64,000 nt of DNA from Xanthobacter sp. YC-JY1 (lineage in GTDB: Bacteria; Pseudomonadota; Alphaproteobacteria; Rhizobiales; Xanthobacteraceae). The stretch spans positions 4,449,001-4,513,000 of the forward strand of contig NZ_CP032674.1 in NCBI RefSeq assembly GCF_021730305.1, read 5' to 3'. This document shows, piece by piece, positions 34,198 through 43,215 of the stretch. A program made the translations under genes and the position numbers. Positions within the stretch are counted from its first letter, which is position 1. Each line of letters opens with the position of its first letter. The notes under the pieces were generated by a model. That model worked only from the letters and a program-made list of their open reading frames with translations, had not been told where the DNA came from and did not search any database.

Positions 34198-35121
34198 TCA
34201 GCTGCAGTTCGTGACCTGATTGGAGCAGATGCCGCGCCACCAGCCGCGCTTGCCATCCCGGCTCTTCGTCAGCGCCCAGTTGGCCGAGCAGGCGTAGAGG
34301 CGCTCCAGCGTGCCGTCGATGGGCAGGTTGCCGGAGGGGTCGGCCGCGTCATCGCCGGGCGGGATGTCCTTCGCATCGACGTTGGGGGCCTGGTGCAGGC
34401 GCATCACCGGCATCTGCGTGTTGGCATAGGCGCCGCCGGCCTTGTCCGCCGGGATCCAGCCGGCGCCCTTATAGGTCTTCGGATAGGAGCGGGGCGGCGG
34501 ATCGTCATAGGGCGCGCCGGGCGGGGTGGCGTTGCGGATGCGGAACCAGCCGTCCTTGTAGCCGGTGATCTCGAACTCCACGTGCCAGCTGTCGTCCTCG
34601 CCCTGTCCGGACTCGGGCGTGTGGCGCGGCGGGGCGAGGGTGCCGACCACCTTCGCCGTGGCGGAGGGAGCCGCCCGCACGGCAAGGCCCTTGCGGCTCT
34701 TGTCGATGGACCATGCCCGGATATGGCAGGGCTCGACCCCCGCCTCCGCCTTCTGCTTCGCGAGACCGGCGAGGATTTCGCCCTGATCCTCCGCGAAGGG
34801 ATCGTCGCCGGCCGGGTCCTGCGGGGTGCGCGGGCGCACGGTGGCCGAGACAACCTTCCGGGCATCGCCCTCCGGCGCCAGCGTCACCTCCAGCACCTGC
34901 CCGGGCGCGAAGGCGCTGCCCGGCGTCCCGGGATCATCCGTGCCGGCGGGAAAGACGGCGATCAGCGCCGTCTGGCCCAGTTCGCCCGCGCGCAACACGC
35001 GGCCTGCGACCAGCGTCTTCGGCAGGTGCGCCGTGGCGGCGGCGACCCACGTCGGGTCTTCCGCTCGTGCCTCGCCGACCAGCACCGGCGCCGCGAGCGC
35101 GAGGAGGAAAAGGCGCCTCAT
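34198..35121 (-). CDS. exported SH3-like domain protein
   Basis: A 307-residue periplasmic protein with a signal peptide (MRRLFLLALAAPVLVGEARA). The middle (about 145-240) contains a bacterial SH3-like fold: GLAVRAAPSATAKVVGTL, GWFRIRNATPP and KGAGWIPADKAGG. A C-terminal Trp/Cys-rich part has LYACSANWALTKS and GWWRGICSNQVTNCS, with four Cys that may pair. SH3_3 domains bind peptidoglycan or protein partners. It overlaps the gene before it by 4 bp (ATGA), so the two are co-expressed, and it is convergent with the methyltransferase of the neighbouring operon. Confidence 0.75.
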   Translation of the reverse strand: MRRLFLLALAAPVLVGEARAEDPTWVAAATAHLPKTLVAGRVLRAGELGQTALIAVFPAGTDDPGTPGSAFAPGQVLEVTLAPEGDARKVVSATVRPRTPQDPAGDDPFAEDQGEILAGLAKQKAEAGVEPCHIRAWSIDKSRKGLAVRAAPSATAKVVGTLAPPRHTPESGQGEDDSWHVEFEITGYKDGWFRIRNATPPGAPYDDPPPRSYPKTYKGAGWIPADKAGGAYANTQMPVMRLHQAPNVDAKDIPPGDDAADPSGNLPIDGTLERLYACSANWALTKSRDGKRGWWRGICSNQVTNCS

Positions 35122-35477
35122 TGGGGCGCGATGATCTTCAAAGGGGTGGTGTAGGGCTCGACCCGCAGGCTGTCATTACCGAGGATGCTGACGCGCGCCA
35201 CCGGCGCCTGCTCCAGTGCCCCATCCGCCCCCTTGCGCACCGCATAACGCCAGAGCGTCACCTCGCCCTTCGCCTTCAGCGCACGGCCGATGGCCGTCAC
35301 GTCGCTGCCGCCGAGCGCTGTCACGTCCTGCGGCGCGAGGCCGACGACGATCTCGTCCTTCACCGTGACGATTTTGAACAGCGGCGTCGTCTCCGCGCCC
35401 GAGGCCGCTCCGGCGAGGACCAGAAGGCTGCCGGCGACCAGCGACAGGGAGAACAGGCGGCGGGTGGGACGGGTCAT
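35118..35477 (-). CDS. small exported protein coupled to the SH3-like protein
   Basis: A 119-residue protein with a signal peptide (MTRPTRRLFSLSLVAGSLLVLAG...SGA). The mature part is about 90 residues, no cysteines, with a mixed beta pattern (FKIVTVKDEIVVGLAPQDV, GEVTLWRYAVRKG, VARVSILGNDSLRVEPY). No family recognised. It overlaps the SH3-like protein start by 4 bp, so the pair probably works together in the periplasm. The ATG is followed by a consistent signal peptide; the ribosome site is modest (GAGGATCGCCGCA). Confidence 0.65.
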   Translation of the reverse strand: MTRPTRRLFSLSLVAGSLLVLAGAASGAETTPLFKIVTVKDEIVVGLAPQDVTALGGSDVTAIGRALKAKGEVTLWRYAVRKGADGALEQAPVARVSILGNDSLRVEPYTTPLKIIAPQ

Positions 35478-35608
35478 TGCGGCGATCCTCGGGATGGCGC
35501 ACGGCGGCGCTCAAGGCCGACATTTCCCGAGGAACGGCGGATTCGCAACCGCCGCGTGCCGAAACGGCAGCAGGGCGGCAGAGTGCTACCGCACAGCCGC
35601 GAAAGACC

Positions 35609-36952
35609 TCATTCCAGCCCGGCGATGGCCCGTGCGAAATCCCGCGCCGCGAACGGCTGGAGATCGTCCTGCCCCTCGCCCACGCCGATGAGATGGATGG
35701 GCAGCTTGTGCTTCGCCGCGATGGCCACAAGGATGCCGCCGCGCGCCGTGCCGTCGAGCTTGGTCATGACGAGGCCGGTGACGCCCGCGATGCGTGCGAA
35801 GGCCTCCACCTGCGAAAGCGCGTTCTGGCCCACGGTGGCGTCGAGCACGAGAAGCACCGCATGGGGCGCGGTGGGCTCCTGCTTCTTGATGACCCGGACG
35901 ACCTTTTCCAGCTCGGCCATCAGCTCGGTGCGGTTCTGCAGCCGGCCGGCGGTGTCGATCATCAGGATGTCCGCGTTCTGGGCGCGCGCCTCGGTAATGG
36001 CGTCATGGGCGACGCCCGCCGCATCGGCCCCCTGCTCGCGGGCGATGACGGTGGCGCCGGTGCGCTGGCCCCACACCTTCAGCTGCTCGATGGCAGCGGC
36101 ACGGAAGGTGTCGCCGGCGGCCAGCACCACCTTGCGGCCCTCGACGCGCCACTGGGAGGCGAGCTTGCCGATGGTGGTGGTCTTGCCCGATCCGTTGACG
36201 CCCACCATCAGCAGGATGAACGGCTTGTGTGCGGTGTCCACCACCAGCGGCGTGGCCACCGGAGCGAGGATGCGCTCCACCTCGGCGGCAATGAGGCTCT
36301 TGACCTCCTCGGCCGAGATCATCTTGTCGTGCCGACCGCGCCCCACGTCCTCGACGATGCGCATGGAGGTCTCGACGCCGAGATCAGCGCGGATCAGCAC
36401 CTCCTCCAGCTCCTCCAGCGTCGCCGCATCGAGCTTGCGCTTGGAAACGAGGTCGGTGATGCCCTGCCCGAGGCTGGAAGCTGTGCGGGCGAGACCCGAG
36501 GCGAGGCGGCTCCAGAAGCCCTTGCGCGGCTCCGGGGCCGGGGCCGTGGCCACGGGTTCCTCCGCCGGCGGAGGGAGGTCGGGCGGGGGAGCTTCGGCGG
36601 CGAGGGCCGGGGTCGGCTCAGGCGCGGGGGCTTCAACAGGTTGGGGGACTTCGACCGGCTCGGGCGTGACCTCGGCGACGGGCTCGGGCTCCGCCTCGGC
36701 GACCGGCTGCTCCTCGATCGCGGCAACCGGCTCGGGCGCGACGGGCTCGGGCGCAGGGGCCTCCGCAGCTTCGGCGGCAACGCTTTCGACCGGTGCCGGT
36801 GCGGGCGCTTCCGGTGCGACGTCCGATGGAGCAGGCTCCGGCTCGATGGGAGCGGGCTCCGGCGCAACAGGCGTTTCGGCCGCCGGCTCGCCCTTCAGCC
36901 AGCCCCAGAAGCCGCGCTTCTTCTTGTCGTTTCCGCCGTCCTGCTGGCTCAT
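35609..36952 (-). CDS. ftsY: signal recognition particle receptor FtsY
   Basis: FtsY docks SRP-ribosome complexes at the inner membrane. The 447-residue protein has a basic tip (KKKRGFWGWLKG), an acidic Pro/Glu/Ala-rich A domain (to about 165), the N domain, and the SRP GTPase with GVNGSGKTTTIGKLA (P-loop), AAGDTFRAAA, DTAGRLQN and TKLDGTARGG. The start at 36952 is chosen over an ATG 51 bases upstream because FtsY homology begins with the basic tip and the longer form runs into the mtaB stop region. It is 22 bp downstream of mtaB and forms an operon dapF-mtaB-ftsY. Confidence 0.95.
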   Translation of the reverse strand: MSQQDGGNDKKKRGFWGWLKGEPAAETPVAPEPAPIEPEPAPSDVAPEAPAPAPVESVAAEAAEAPAPEPVAPEPVAAIEEQPVAEAEPEPVAEVTPEPVEVPQPVEAPAPEPTPALAAEAPPPDLPPPAEEPVATAPAPEPRKGFWSRLASGLARTASSLGQGITDLVSKRKLDAATLEELEEVLIRADLGVETSMRIVEDVGRGRHDKMISAEEVKSLIAAEVERILAPVATPLVVDTAHKPFILLMVGVNGSGKTTTIGKLASQWRVEGRKVVLAAGDTFRAAAIEQLKVWGQRTGATVIAREQGADAAGVAHDAITEARAQNADILMIDTAGRLQNRTELMAELEKVVRVIKKQEPTAPHAVLLVLDATVGQNALSQVEAFARIAGVTGLVMTKLDGTARGGILVAIAAKHKLPIHLIGVGEGQDDLQPFAARDFARAIAGLE

Positions 36953-36974
36953 GCCCGAAATCCCATGAAATGCG

Positions 36975-38261
36975 TCACGCCGCGATGAGCCGAGCGCCGT
37001 CATGCCCGGCGATCCTCAGATCGGCGAGGCTGCCGCGCACGGCCGCGCCGGAGAGGCGCACCGGGGTGAAATGTTCGGTATGTCCGCGCCCGCCCGCTTC
37101 CACCAGCACCGTGCGGCGCCGGCCGACTTCGGCCGACAGGTGCCGGCGCAGCAGCCCTGCCCCGGTCTCACGCAGCCGCGCCGCGCGCTCGGCAACCAGC
37201 GCCGGGGCAAGCTGCGGCATGCGGGCCGCTGCCGTGCCCGGCCGGGCGGAATAGGGGAAGGCGTGGAGAAAGGCGAGGCCTGCCTCCTCCGCGAAGTCGC
37301 GCGTGGCGCGGGCCTGCGCCTCGGTCTCGGTGGGAAAGCCGGCGATGATGTCGGCACCCAGCACCACGTCCGGCCGCGCCTGCCGGAGCGCGGCGATGAA
37401 GGCGAGCGCCTCGGCCCGGCTATGGCGGCGCTTCATGCGCTTCAGGATGAGGTCGTCGCCGGACTGGAGCGAGAGGTGCAGATGCGGCATCAGCCGCTCC
37501 TCCTCGGCCAGCGCCCGCATCAGCTCGGCATCCGCCTCCACCGCGTCGATGGAGGAGAGGCGCAGCCGCTTCAGCTCGGGCACGCCGGCGAGCACCGCCC
37601 GCACCAGCCGCCCGAGGGTCGGCGCGCCCGGAAGGTCGCCGCCATAGGCGGTGAGATCGACGCCGGTCAGCACGACCTCGCCATGCCCGCTTGCGACGAG
37701 CCGCGCCACCTGCGCCACCACCGCGCCCATGGGCACGCTGCGCGAGGGGCCGCGGCCGAACGGGATGATGCAGAAGGTGCAGCGGTGGTCACAACCGTTC
37801 TGCACCTCAACGAAGGCGCGGGTATGCCCCTCGAACCGGTCGGCGAGATGGGGCGTCGCCTCGCGCACCGCGGAAATGTCCTGGACCTGCACCTTCTGCT
37901 CGGCCGAGACGCCGAAATCCAGGGAGGTGCGGGCGGCCGCCCAAGTCTCCACTGTCGTCTTGGCGGCATTGCCAAGCACGAGGTCCACCTCGTCCATGGC
38001 GGCGAAGGTGGCGGGCTCGGTCTGCGCGGCGCAGCCGGTGACGATGACCTTGAGCGCGGGATCACGTCGGCGAGCGCGGCGGATGGCCTGGCGCGCCTGC
38101 CGCACGGCTTCGGCCGTCACGGCGCAGGTATTCACCACCAAGGCGCGCTCCAGCCCTGCGGCCGTGGCGGCACGGGCGATGCCATCGCCTTCCAGCGCGT
38201 TCAGGCGACAGCCGAAATTGACCACATCGACGCCTCTTTGCTCGCCCGGCCCCTCCGCCAT
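36975..38261 (-). CDS. mtaB: tRNA (t6A37) methylthiotransferase
   Basis: MtaB adds a methylthio group to t6A37 of ANN-decoding tRNAs. The 428-residue protein has the N-terminal UPF0004 domain with auxiliary-cluster cysteines C18, C46 and C77 (NFGCRLNALEG, NTCAVTAEA, TGCAAQ). The radical-SAM motif is C157-x3-C161-x2-C164 in QNGCDHRCTFCIIPFGRG. A TRAM-like region ends it. The MtaB-type order and lack of a MiaB C-terminal sequence support this assignment. The start overlaps the dapF stop by one base. Confidence 0.93.
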   Translation of the reverse strand: MAEGPGEQRGVDVVNFGCRLNALEGDGIARAATAAGLERALVVNTCAVTAEAVRQARQAIRRARRRDPALKVIVTGCAAQTEPATFAAMDEVDLVLGNAAKTTVETWAAARTSLDFGVSAEQKVQVQDISAVREATPHLADRFEGHTRAFVEVQNGCDHRCTFCIIPFGRGPSRSVPMGAVVAQVARLVASGHGEVVLTGVDLTAYGGDLPGAPTLGRLVRAVLAGVPELKRLRLSSIDAVEADAELMRALAEEERLMPHLHLSLQSGDDLILKRMKRRHSRAEALAFIAALRQARPDVVLGADIIAGFPTETEAQARATRDFAEEAGLAFLHAFPYSARPGTAAARMPQLAPALVAERAARLRETGAGLLRRHLSAEVGRRRTVLVEAGGRGHTEHFTPVRLSGAAVRGSLADLRIAGHDGARLIAA

Positions 38262-39118
38262 CAGGCGGCCTCCCCCAGCATGGCGGGGGTGAGGGTACCG
38301 GCGAACTCATGCTCCACCGGCCCGGTCATCAGCACGTGGCCGTCGCTCTCACGCCATTCGATCTCCAGCGGCCCGCCGGGCAGCGTCACTGTGACGGCCC
38401 GGCCGGTGCGGCCGGTGCGAACGGCGGCGACCCCGGTGGCGCAGGCGGCGGTGCCGCAGGCCCGGGTCCGGCCGGCGCCGCGCTCCCACACATGAAGCAG
38501 GATGCGGTCCGGCGCGGTGAGGCTGGCGAACGAGATGTTGGCGCGCTCGGGGAAGAGCGGATGATGCTCCAGCGCGGCGCCGAGGCCCTCGACATCCATG
38601 GCGTCGGCATCGGGGACGAAGAAGATGGCGTGGGGATTGCCCATGCTCACCATCACCGCCGGCCCGAGATTCTCGAAGCCGGGCACCAGGACGGAGGCGG
38701 TGTCGCCCACATCATGGGCCAGCGGAATGTCGCGCCAGCCGAGGCGGGGGGCGCCCATGTCCACCTTCACCTGCCCGTCCGGGCGCAGGGTGCAATCGAG
38801 CAACCCCGCCTCGCTCTCGAACAAGACGTGGGGCGCGCCCGTGCGCTCGGCCTCCAGCGCCGCGATGCAGCGTGTGCCGTTGCCGCAGGCGGCGGAAAGC
38901 GAGCCGTCATTGTTGAGGATGCGCACGAAGGCAGCGGTGTCCGCCCGGCGCGGCGGATAGAGCACCATGGCCTGGTCGAACGGCAGCACGGAAGGGCGCG
39001 CCAGCGCCCGCGCGGCGGCGGGCGGCACCTCCACCGGATCGGCGCGCAGGTCGAGGACGAGGATCTCATTGCCGAGACCATTCATCTTCACGAAGGGGCG
39101 GTGGCTGAGCGGGTTCAC
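38261..39118 (-). CDS. dapF: diaminopimelate epimerase
   Basis: DapF converts LL- to meso-diaminopimelate for lysine and peptidoglycan synthesis. The 285-residue protein has the family opening FVKMNGLGNEILVLD, the catalytic cysteines C78 (SAACGNGTRC) and C221 (TRACGTAACATG), and SMGNPHAIFF. The start appears to be GTG at 39118, since the family has about 8 residues before KMNGLGN; the ATG at K-M would cut a conserved strand. It heads an operon with mtaB and ftsY, a common arrangement in this order. Confidence 0.95.
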   Translation of the reverse strand: MNPLSHRPFVKMNGLGNEILVLDLRADPVEVPPAAARALARPSVLPFDQAMVLYPPRRADTAAFVRILNNDGSLSAACGNGTRCIAALEAERTGAPHVLFESEAGLLDCTLRPDGQVKVDMGAPRLGWRDIPLAHDVGDTASVLVPGFENLGPAVMVSMGNPHAIFFVPDADAMDVEGLGAALEHHPLFPERANISFASLTAPDRILLHVWERGAGRTRACGTAACATGVAAVRTGRTGRAVTVTLPGGPLEIEWRESDGHVLMTGPVEHEFAGTLTPAMLGEAA

Positions 39119-39283
39119 GGGCGTCCGGGGCTGTCCTGATAGGTCTTTGCCCTATATGGCGCCGTTCCGTCCATCACACCACCCCCGCGCCGCCTGCAAC
39201 CCGCCGCAATGGCGCCGAACTGCGGCATGAGAACATGCTAGACAGAGTGCGTCGCGGCCCTTCGGCCCGCGGGAGGATGGACG

Positions 39284-39931
39284 ATGACGGGCGTTTGGGG
39301 GACGAGGCTCGGACGGGCGGCGGTTGTTTTCGGGCTGATGATGGCGCTGGTGGCTCCCGCGGCGGCGCAGGCCCCGCAGAAGGGGCCGGACGCTTTGACC
39401 CCGCCGCCGGTGGTGGACCCGAAGAAGGTGGAGACGACCCCCGTCACGCCCGGCGCGCCCGCCGCGTCGACCTTTGCGCCGGACGAACTGACCCTGTCGC
39501 CGGTACCGGTGCTGACGATCTCGGGCTCTTCCTCGTGGGAAGACGCCTATGACAAGCTGGTGGAGGCCGTCCGCAAGGCCGACACCGAGCTGAAGCGGCT
39601 GGGCCTGACGCAGGCCGGCCAAGTGTTCGTCATGTACAACACCAGCGACGATCGCGGGTTCGACTATGAGGTGCAGGTGCCGTTCTCGGGCACCACCACG
39701 CAGAAGCCGGCGGAGCCCATGAAGCTCGGCGGCTCCTTCGCGGGCAAGGTGTTGCGGTTCGTCCATACCGGCTCGTTCGGCGACATGGACAACACCTACG
39801 AGCAGATCGCCAACTATCTCGACGAAAAGAACATCGAGCAGAACGACCTCTATATCGAGCGCTACCGCACCGACCTCCTGACCGCCTCCCCCGAGGCGCT
39901 GGAGATCGAAATCCTCGTGCCCCTGCCCTGA
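39284..39931 (+). CDS. exported GyrI-like effector-binding protein
   Basis: A 215-residue protein with a signal peptide (about 1-28, [20 protein letters not shown]...AAAQ) and a Pro-rich linker (30-70). The rest fits the GyrI/AraC-effector-binding fold: [25 protein letters not shown]-type helix (here [14 protein letters not shown]), [44 protein letters not shown] and IERYRTDLL...EIEILVPLP with the conserved Glu. Usually this fold sits in cytoplasmic regulators and binds small hydrophobic ligands. An exported stand-alone version is unusual. It lies 91 bp before the DUF3300 gene, which is also exported. Confidence 0.75.
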   Translation: MTGVWGTRLGRAAVVFGLMMALVAPAAAQAPQKGPDALTPPPVVDPKKVETTPVTPGAPAASTFAPDELTLSPVPVLTISGSSSWEDAYDKLVEAVRKADTELKRLGLTQAGQVFVMYNTSDDRGFDYEVQVPFSGTTTQKPAEPMKLGGSFAGKVLRFVHTGSFGDMDNTYEQIANYLDEKNIEQNDLYIERYRTDLLTASPEALEIEILVPLP

Positions 39932-40022
39932 GCAGGCCCAGCAAGAAATAGAGCAACATCAAGGACACGGTGGCGCCGACAGGTCTAACCTTCGGTCAAA
40001 ACGCCGCCACAAGGAGGGCCGC

Positions 40023-42047
40023 ATGGGTGGCATATCCGTAAGAAACTGCGTCAAGGGGCGGACGGGAAACCTTTCGCGCATCGCCGTCGCGGCGGTGTTC
40101 GGCTGGTCCACCATCTACCCGGCCCTCGCCCAGACACCGCCCCCCGGGCCGCAGGGCGCCCAGGGCTATCCGCAGGGAGGGCCTCCGGCTGTCCAGCCCG
40201 GCACCGTCCCGCCGGCGCCGCAGGGCCAGCCGCTGCCGCCGCCTCAGGCGGGCGATCAGGTGCAGCCGGCCTATTCGCTCAGCGAGCTTGAATATCTGCT
40301 TGGCCCGGTGGCGCTCTATCCGGACCCGCTGCTCGCCATCCTGTTCCCGGCAACCCTGTTCCCGGAACAGCTGGTGGAAGCCTACAACTGGATCATCGCC
40401 AATCCCGGCCCCGTCCAGGAACGCAACTTCACCGCCGTGGATGCCTTCAACTGGGACTCCTCGGTGAAGGCGCTGGTGCGTTTTCCCGACGTCATCATCC
40501 TGTTCCACGAGCATATGGAATGGGCGGAATCCCTCGGCCTCGCCTTCTCGACACAGCCGCAGGACGTCTCCAACACCATCCAGATGCTGCGCGCCAAGGC
40601 GCAGGCGGTCGGCAATCTGCAGACGACGCCGCAGCAGGTGGTGACGACGCAGGAGGTTCCCACGAGCAGCGGCGGCAGCGGCCCCGCGCGCACCATCTAC
40701 ATCCAGCCGGCCGATCCCGAGCGGATCTACGTGCCGGCCTATGACAGCTCGGAGGTGTTCACCACCTTCGCCACCGGCGCCCTGGCGTTCGGCGCCGGCG
40801 TGCTGGTCGGCTCCTACTGGAACAACAATTGGGGCTGGAACAACCGGCCGTGGAACTCGGTGTGGGTCGTGCCGCCGCGCTGGGTGCGTCCGCCCTATTG
40901 GGGTCCGGGCTGGGGTGGCGGCAGGCCCCCGGTCTGGGGACCCGGACCGTGGCGTCCCGGCCGTCCCGGCGTGCCGCCGCCGGTCCGTCCCGGCTGGCCG
41001 GGTGGCCCTGGCGGTCCCGGTCGTCCGGGCTGGCCCGGCGGTCCGGGTGGCCCCGGCTGGCCGGGTGGTCCGGGAGGCCCCGGCGGTCCGGGACGTCCCG
41101 GCTGGCCTGGTGGTCCTGGTGGGCCCGGTGGTCCTGGAGGCCCCGGCCGTCCCGGCTGGCCCGGTGGACCCGGAGCACCGGGTGGTCCCGGTGGACCCGG
41201 CCGTCCCGGAATGCCCGGATATCCGGGTGGACCGGGCGTCGGTCCAGGCCGTCCCGGAATGCCTCTCGTTCCCGGTGCCCCCGGCCGTCCGGGCTATCCC
41301 GGTGGTCCGGGCCGTCCCGGCACGCCCGGCTATCCCGGTGGACCCGGCGTCGGCCCCGGCCGTCCTGGAATGCCTGTCGTTCCCGGTGCCCCCGGCCGTC
41401 CCGGATATCCGGGCGGCCCGGGCATGGGACCGGGTCGCCCCGGCTATCCCGGCACGCCCGGCGTCGGACCCGGTCGTCCCGCCCGCCCCGGCATGCCCGG
41501 CAACATCCCCGGCCAGCCCGGCGCGGGTCCCGGCCGTCCTGGCTATCCCGGCACACCCGGCGTCGGACCCGGTCGCCCCGGCCGTCCCGGCATGCCCGGC
41601 AACATCCCCGGCCAGCCCGGCGCGGGTCCCGGCCGTCCTGGCTATCCCGGCACACCCGGCGTCGGCCCCGGTCGTCCGGGCCGTCCCGGCCAGCCCGGTG
41701 TCCCGGGCGCTGGACCGAACCGGCCCGGCTATCCCGGTGCCGGACCGAACCGGCCCGGTTATCCGAACGCGGGCCCCAACCGGCCCAACCGACCGTCGGC
41801 ACAGCCGAACCGGCCAGCCAACGTGCGGCCGCAGAACCGGCCGCAGCAGATGCGTCCGCAACAGCGGCCCCAGCAGATGCGACCCCAGCAAAGGCCGCAG
41901 CAGATGCGTCCGCAACAGCGGCCCCAGCAGATGCGGCCCCAGCAACGGCCGCAGCAGATGAGGCCCCAGCAGATGCGTCCGCAGCCGCGGGCCATGCCGC
42001 AGCAGAGGGCGGCGCCGCAGAACCGCCCGCGGCCCGGCCAGCGCTGA
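40023..42047 (+). CDS. DUF3300 protein with collagen-like Gly-X-Pro tail
   Basis: A 674-residue exported protein. A signal peptide (to about residue 37, PALAQ) is followed by a Pro/Gln-rich linker. A DUF3300 domain follows (about 84-270: [36 protein letters not shown] and [17 protein letters not shown]). A Trp/Asn-rich stretch ends this part. From about 322 to 580 the protein consists of Gly-X-Pro triplets with few interruptions, a collagen-like pattern. The last ~90 residues are Pro/Gln/Arg-Met repeats (RPQQMRPQQ). DUF3300 function is unknown. The start codon has AAGGAGGG upstream. Repeats at DNA level are listed separately. Confidence 0.85.
   Translation: MGGISVRNCVKGRTGNLSRIAVAAVFGWSTIYPALAQTPPPGPQGAQGYPQGGPPAVQPGTVPPAPQGQPLPPPQAGDQVQPAYSLSELEYLLGPVALYPDPLLAILFPATLFPEQLVEAYNWIIANPGPVQERNFTAVDAFNWDSSVKALVRFPDVIILFHEHMEWAESLGLAFSTQPQDVSNTIQMLRAKAQAVGNLQTTPQQVVTTQEVPTSSGGSGPARTIYIQPADPERIYVPAYDSSEVFTTFATGALAFGAGVLVGSYWNNNWGWNNRPWNSVWVVPPRWVRPPYWGPGWGGGRPPVWGPGPWRPGRPGVPPPVRPGWPGGPGGPGRPGWPGGPGGPGWPGGPGGPGGPGRPGWPGGPGGPGGPGGPGRPGWPGGPGAPGGPGGPGRPGMPGYPGGPGVGPGRPGMPLVPGAPGRPGYPGGPGRPGTPGYPGGPGVGPGRPGMPVVPGAPGRPGYPGGPGMGPGRPGYPGTPGVGPGRPARPGMPGNIPGQPGAGPGRPGYPGTPGVGPGRPGRPGMPGNIPGQPGAGPGRPGYPGTPGVGPGRPGRPGQPGVPGAGPNRPGYPGAGPNRPGYPNAGPNRPNRPSAQPNRPANVRPQNRPQQMRPQQRPQQMRPQQRPQQMRPQQRPQQMRPQQRPQQMRPQQMRPQPRAMPQQRAAPQNRPRPGQR
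41433..41717 (+). repeat. 99-bp tandem repeat in the DUF3300 gene
   Basis: Nearly identical 99-bp units (33 residues beginning [15 protein letters not shown]) start at 41433 and 41532; a third, shortened and diverged unit runs from 41631 to about 41717. They remain in frame, so copy-number change would lengthen or shorten the collagen-like tail without breaking the gene. Confidence 0.85.
41844..41996 (+). repeat. 27-bp tandem repeat in the DUF3300 gene
   Basis: Four full units encoding QQMRPQQRP begin at 41844, 41871, 41898 and 41925, followed by shortened units. Alternate copies are most alike, suggesting a 54-bp higher-order duplication. All are in frame. Confidence 0.85.
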
Positions 42048-42060
42048 GCCCCCGACATTT

Positions 42061-42088
42061 CGCCCGGCTCCGGCCGGGCGGTTTGTTT
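42061..42088 (+). terminator. intrinsic terminator after the DUF3300 gene
   Basis: CGCCCGGC / GCCGGGCG stem with a TCCG loop and GTTTGTTT. Confidence 0.8.
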
Positions 42089-42222
42089 CAGCGTCGCCGA
42101 AGGCGTGGCAGAGCCCTTTCCTTCGGCGCGCGAATCTCCTTCACTGCAAGCGTTGGGCCCGCGGTTGCGCCGCGGTCGCTCGTGAGACCGGCACCGTTCC
42201 GCCGGCCTTCGCGGAGGGTTCA

Positions 42223-42753
42223 ATGCCGCGACTGTTCACCGCCATCGAGATTCCCCCAGAGGTGGGGCTCGGCCTCTCCATGCTGCGGGGCGGGCTGTCC
42301 GGCGCGCGCTGGATCGACCAGGACAACTACCACGTCACCCTGCGCTTCATCGGCGACGTGGACGACGCCACCGGCCGCGACATCATGCTGATGCTGGGCC
42401 AGGTGCGCCGCCCCGCCTTCGACATCGCGCTGGACGGGCTGGACCAGTTCGGCGGCCACAAACCGCGCGCGGTGTTCGCGGCGGTGAAGGCCAATGCGGC
42501 GCTGATGGAGCTGCAGGCCGAGCAGGAGCGCATCATGCAGCGCCTCGGTCTTGGCGCGGAACGCAACTACAAGCCCCACGTCACCCTCGCCCGGCTGCGC
42601 GACGCCTCCTCTCGGCAGGTGGCAGATTACCTCGCCGCGCGCGGCTCCTTCCGCACCCCGCCGTTCCGCGTGCCGCGCTTCGTGCTGTTCTCCTCGCGGG
42701 ACTCGGTCGGCGGCGGCCCCTATCTGGTGGAAGCGGCCTACCCGCTCCTCTAG
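42223..42753 (+). CDS. thpR: RNA 2',3'-cyclic phosphodiesterase
   Basis: A 176-residue 2H phosphoesterase (LigT/ThpR). The two HxTx motifs are H37-T39 in NYHVTLRFIG and H119-T121 in YKPHVTLARLRD. The family opens 2',3'-cyclic phosphates of RNA in vitro; the physiological role is unclear. It has the typical MPRLFTAIEIPPE opening and usual length. GCGGAGGG precedes the start. It is followed 45 bp later by the DUF1232 gene. Confidence 0.92.
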   Translation: MPRLFTAIEIPPEVGLGLSMLRGGLSGARWIDQDNYHVTLRFIGDVDDATGRDIMLMLGQVRRPAFDIALDGLDQFGGHKPRAVFAAVKANAALMELQAEQERIMQRLGLGAERNYKPHVTLARLRDASSRQVADYLAARGSFRTPPFRVPRFVLFSSRDSVGGGPYLVEAAYPLL

Positions 42754-42798
42754 CCCCCGGCCCTTGCGGCCGGCCGGGCGGTCCCCATTTCACTGTGC

Positions 42799-43212
42799 AT
42801 GACCACGCACACGCTGAACCCCGATGATTTCGACCGGCTCTCCGGCGCCGAGCGCGACAAGGTGGCCGAAGACGAAGCCAGCGTCCGCAAGGGCTTCTGG
42901 AAGAAGATGCGCGGCGCGGCCCGGCACGTTCCCTTCGCCGAAGACGCGGTGGCGAGCTATTACGCCGCCCTCGACCGCCAGACGCCGCTGCGTGTGCGGG
43001 CGACCCTGTTCGGCGCACTCGCCTATTTCATTCTGCCGTTCGACCTGACGCCGGATCTCCTGCCCCTGATCGGCTTCGGCGACGACGCGGCGGTGCTGAT
43101 GGGCGCGCTCAAGCTGCTCTCGGGCCATGTGAAGCCGGAGCATTACGAGGCGGCGCGATCCGCCCTCGATCCCGACGGCCGGCCGACCACAGAGGACGAC
43201 CGACCGGCCTGA
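42799..43212 (+). CDS. DUF1232 (YkvA-type) protein
   Basis: A 137-residue protein with the DUF1232 core ATLFGALAYFILPFDLTPDLLPLIGFGDDAAVL, given here by its ends (ATLFGALAYF ... GFGDDAAVL, about 73-105). The PxDxxPD signature is read as PFDLTPDLLP. One or two membrane-associated helices are expected; function is unknown. It is co-oriented with thpR and convergent with the quinone oxidoreductase, only 3 bp apart. The start gives no strong Shine-Dalgarno. Confidence 0.85.
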   Translation: MTTHTLNPDDFDRLSGAERDKVAEDEASVRKGFWKKMRGAARHVPFAEDAVASYYAALDRQTPLRVRATLFGALAYFILPFDLTPDLLPLIGFGDDAAVLMGALKLLSGHVKPEHYEAARSALDPDGRPTTEDDRPA

Positions 43213-43215
43213 GCT

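Noticed and set aside
39996-41945. A 649-residue - strand frame in the DUF3300 gene region
   Set aside because: Its leucine/His and Gly/Thr repeats come from the complement of the Gly-X-Pro repeats; no start signal or motif supports it.
41844-41996. Possible CRISPR array because of regular short repeats
   Set aside because: Repeats are contiguous and in frame, with no unique spacers, and no cas genes are nearby. They encode the QQMRPQQRP tail.
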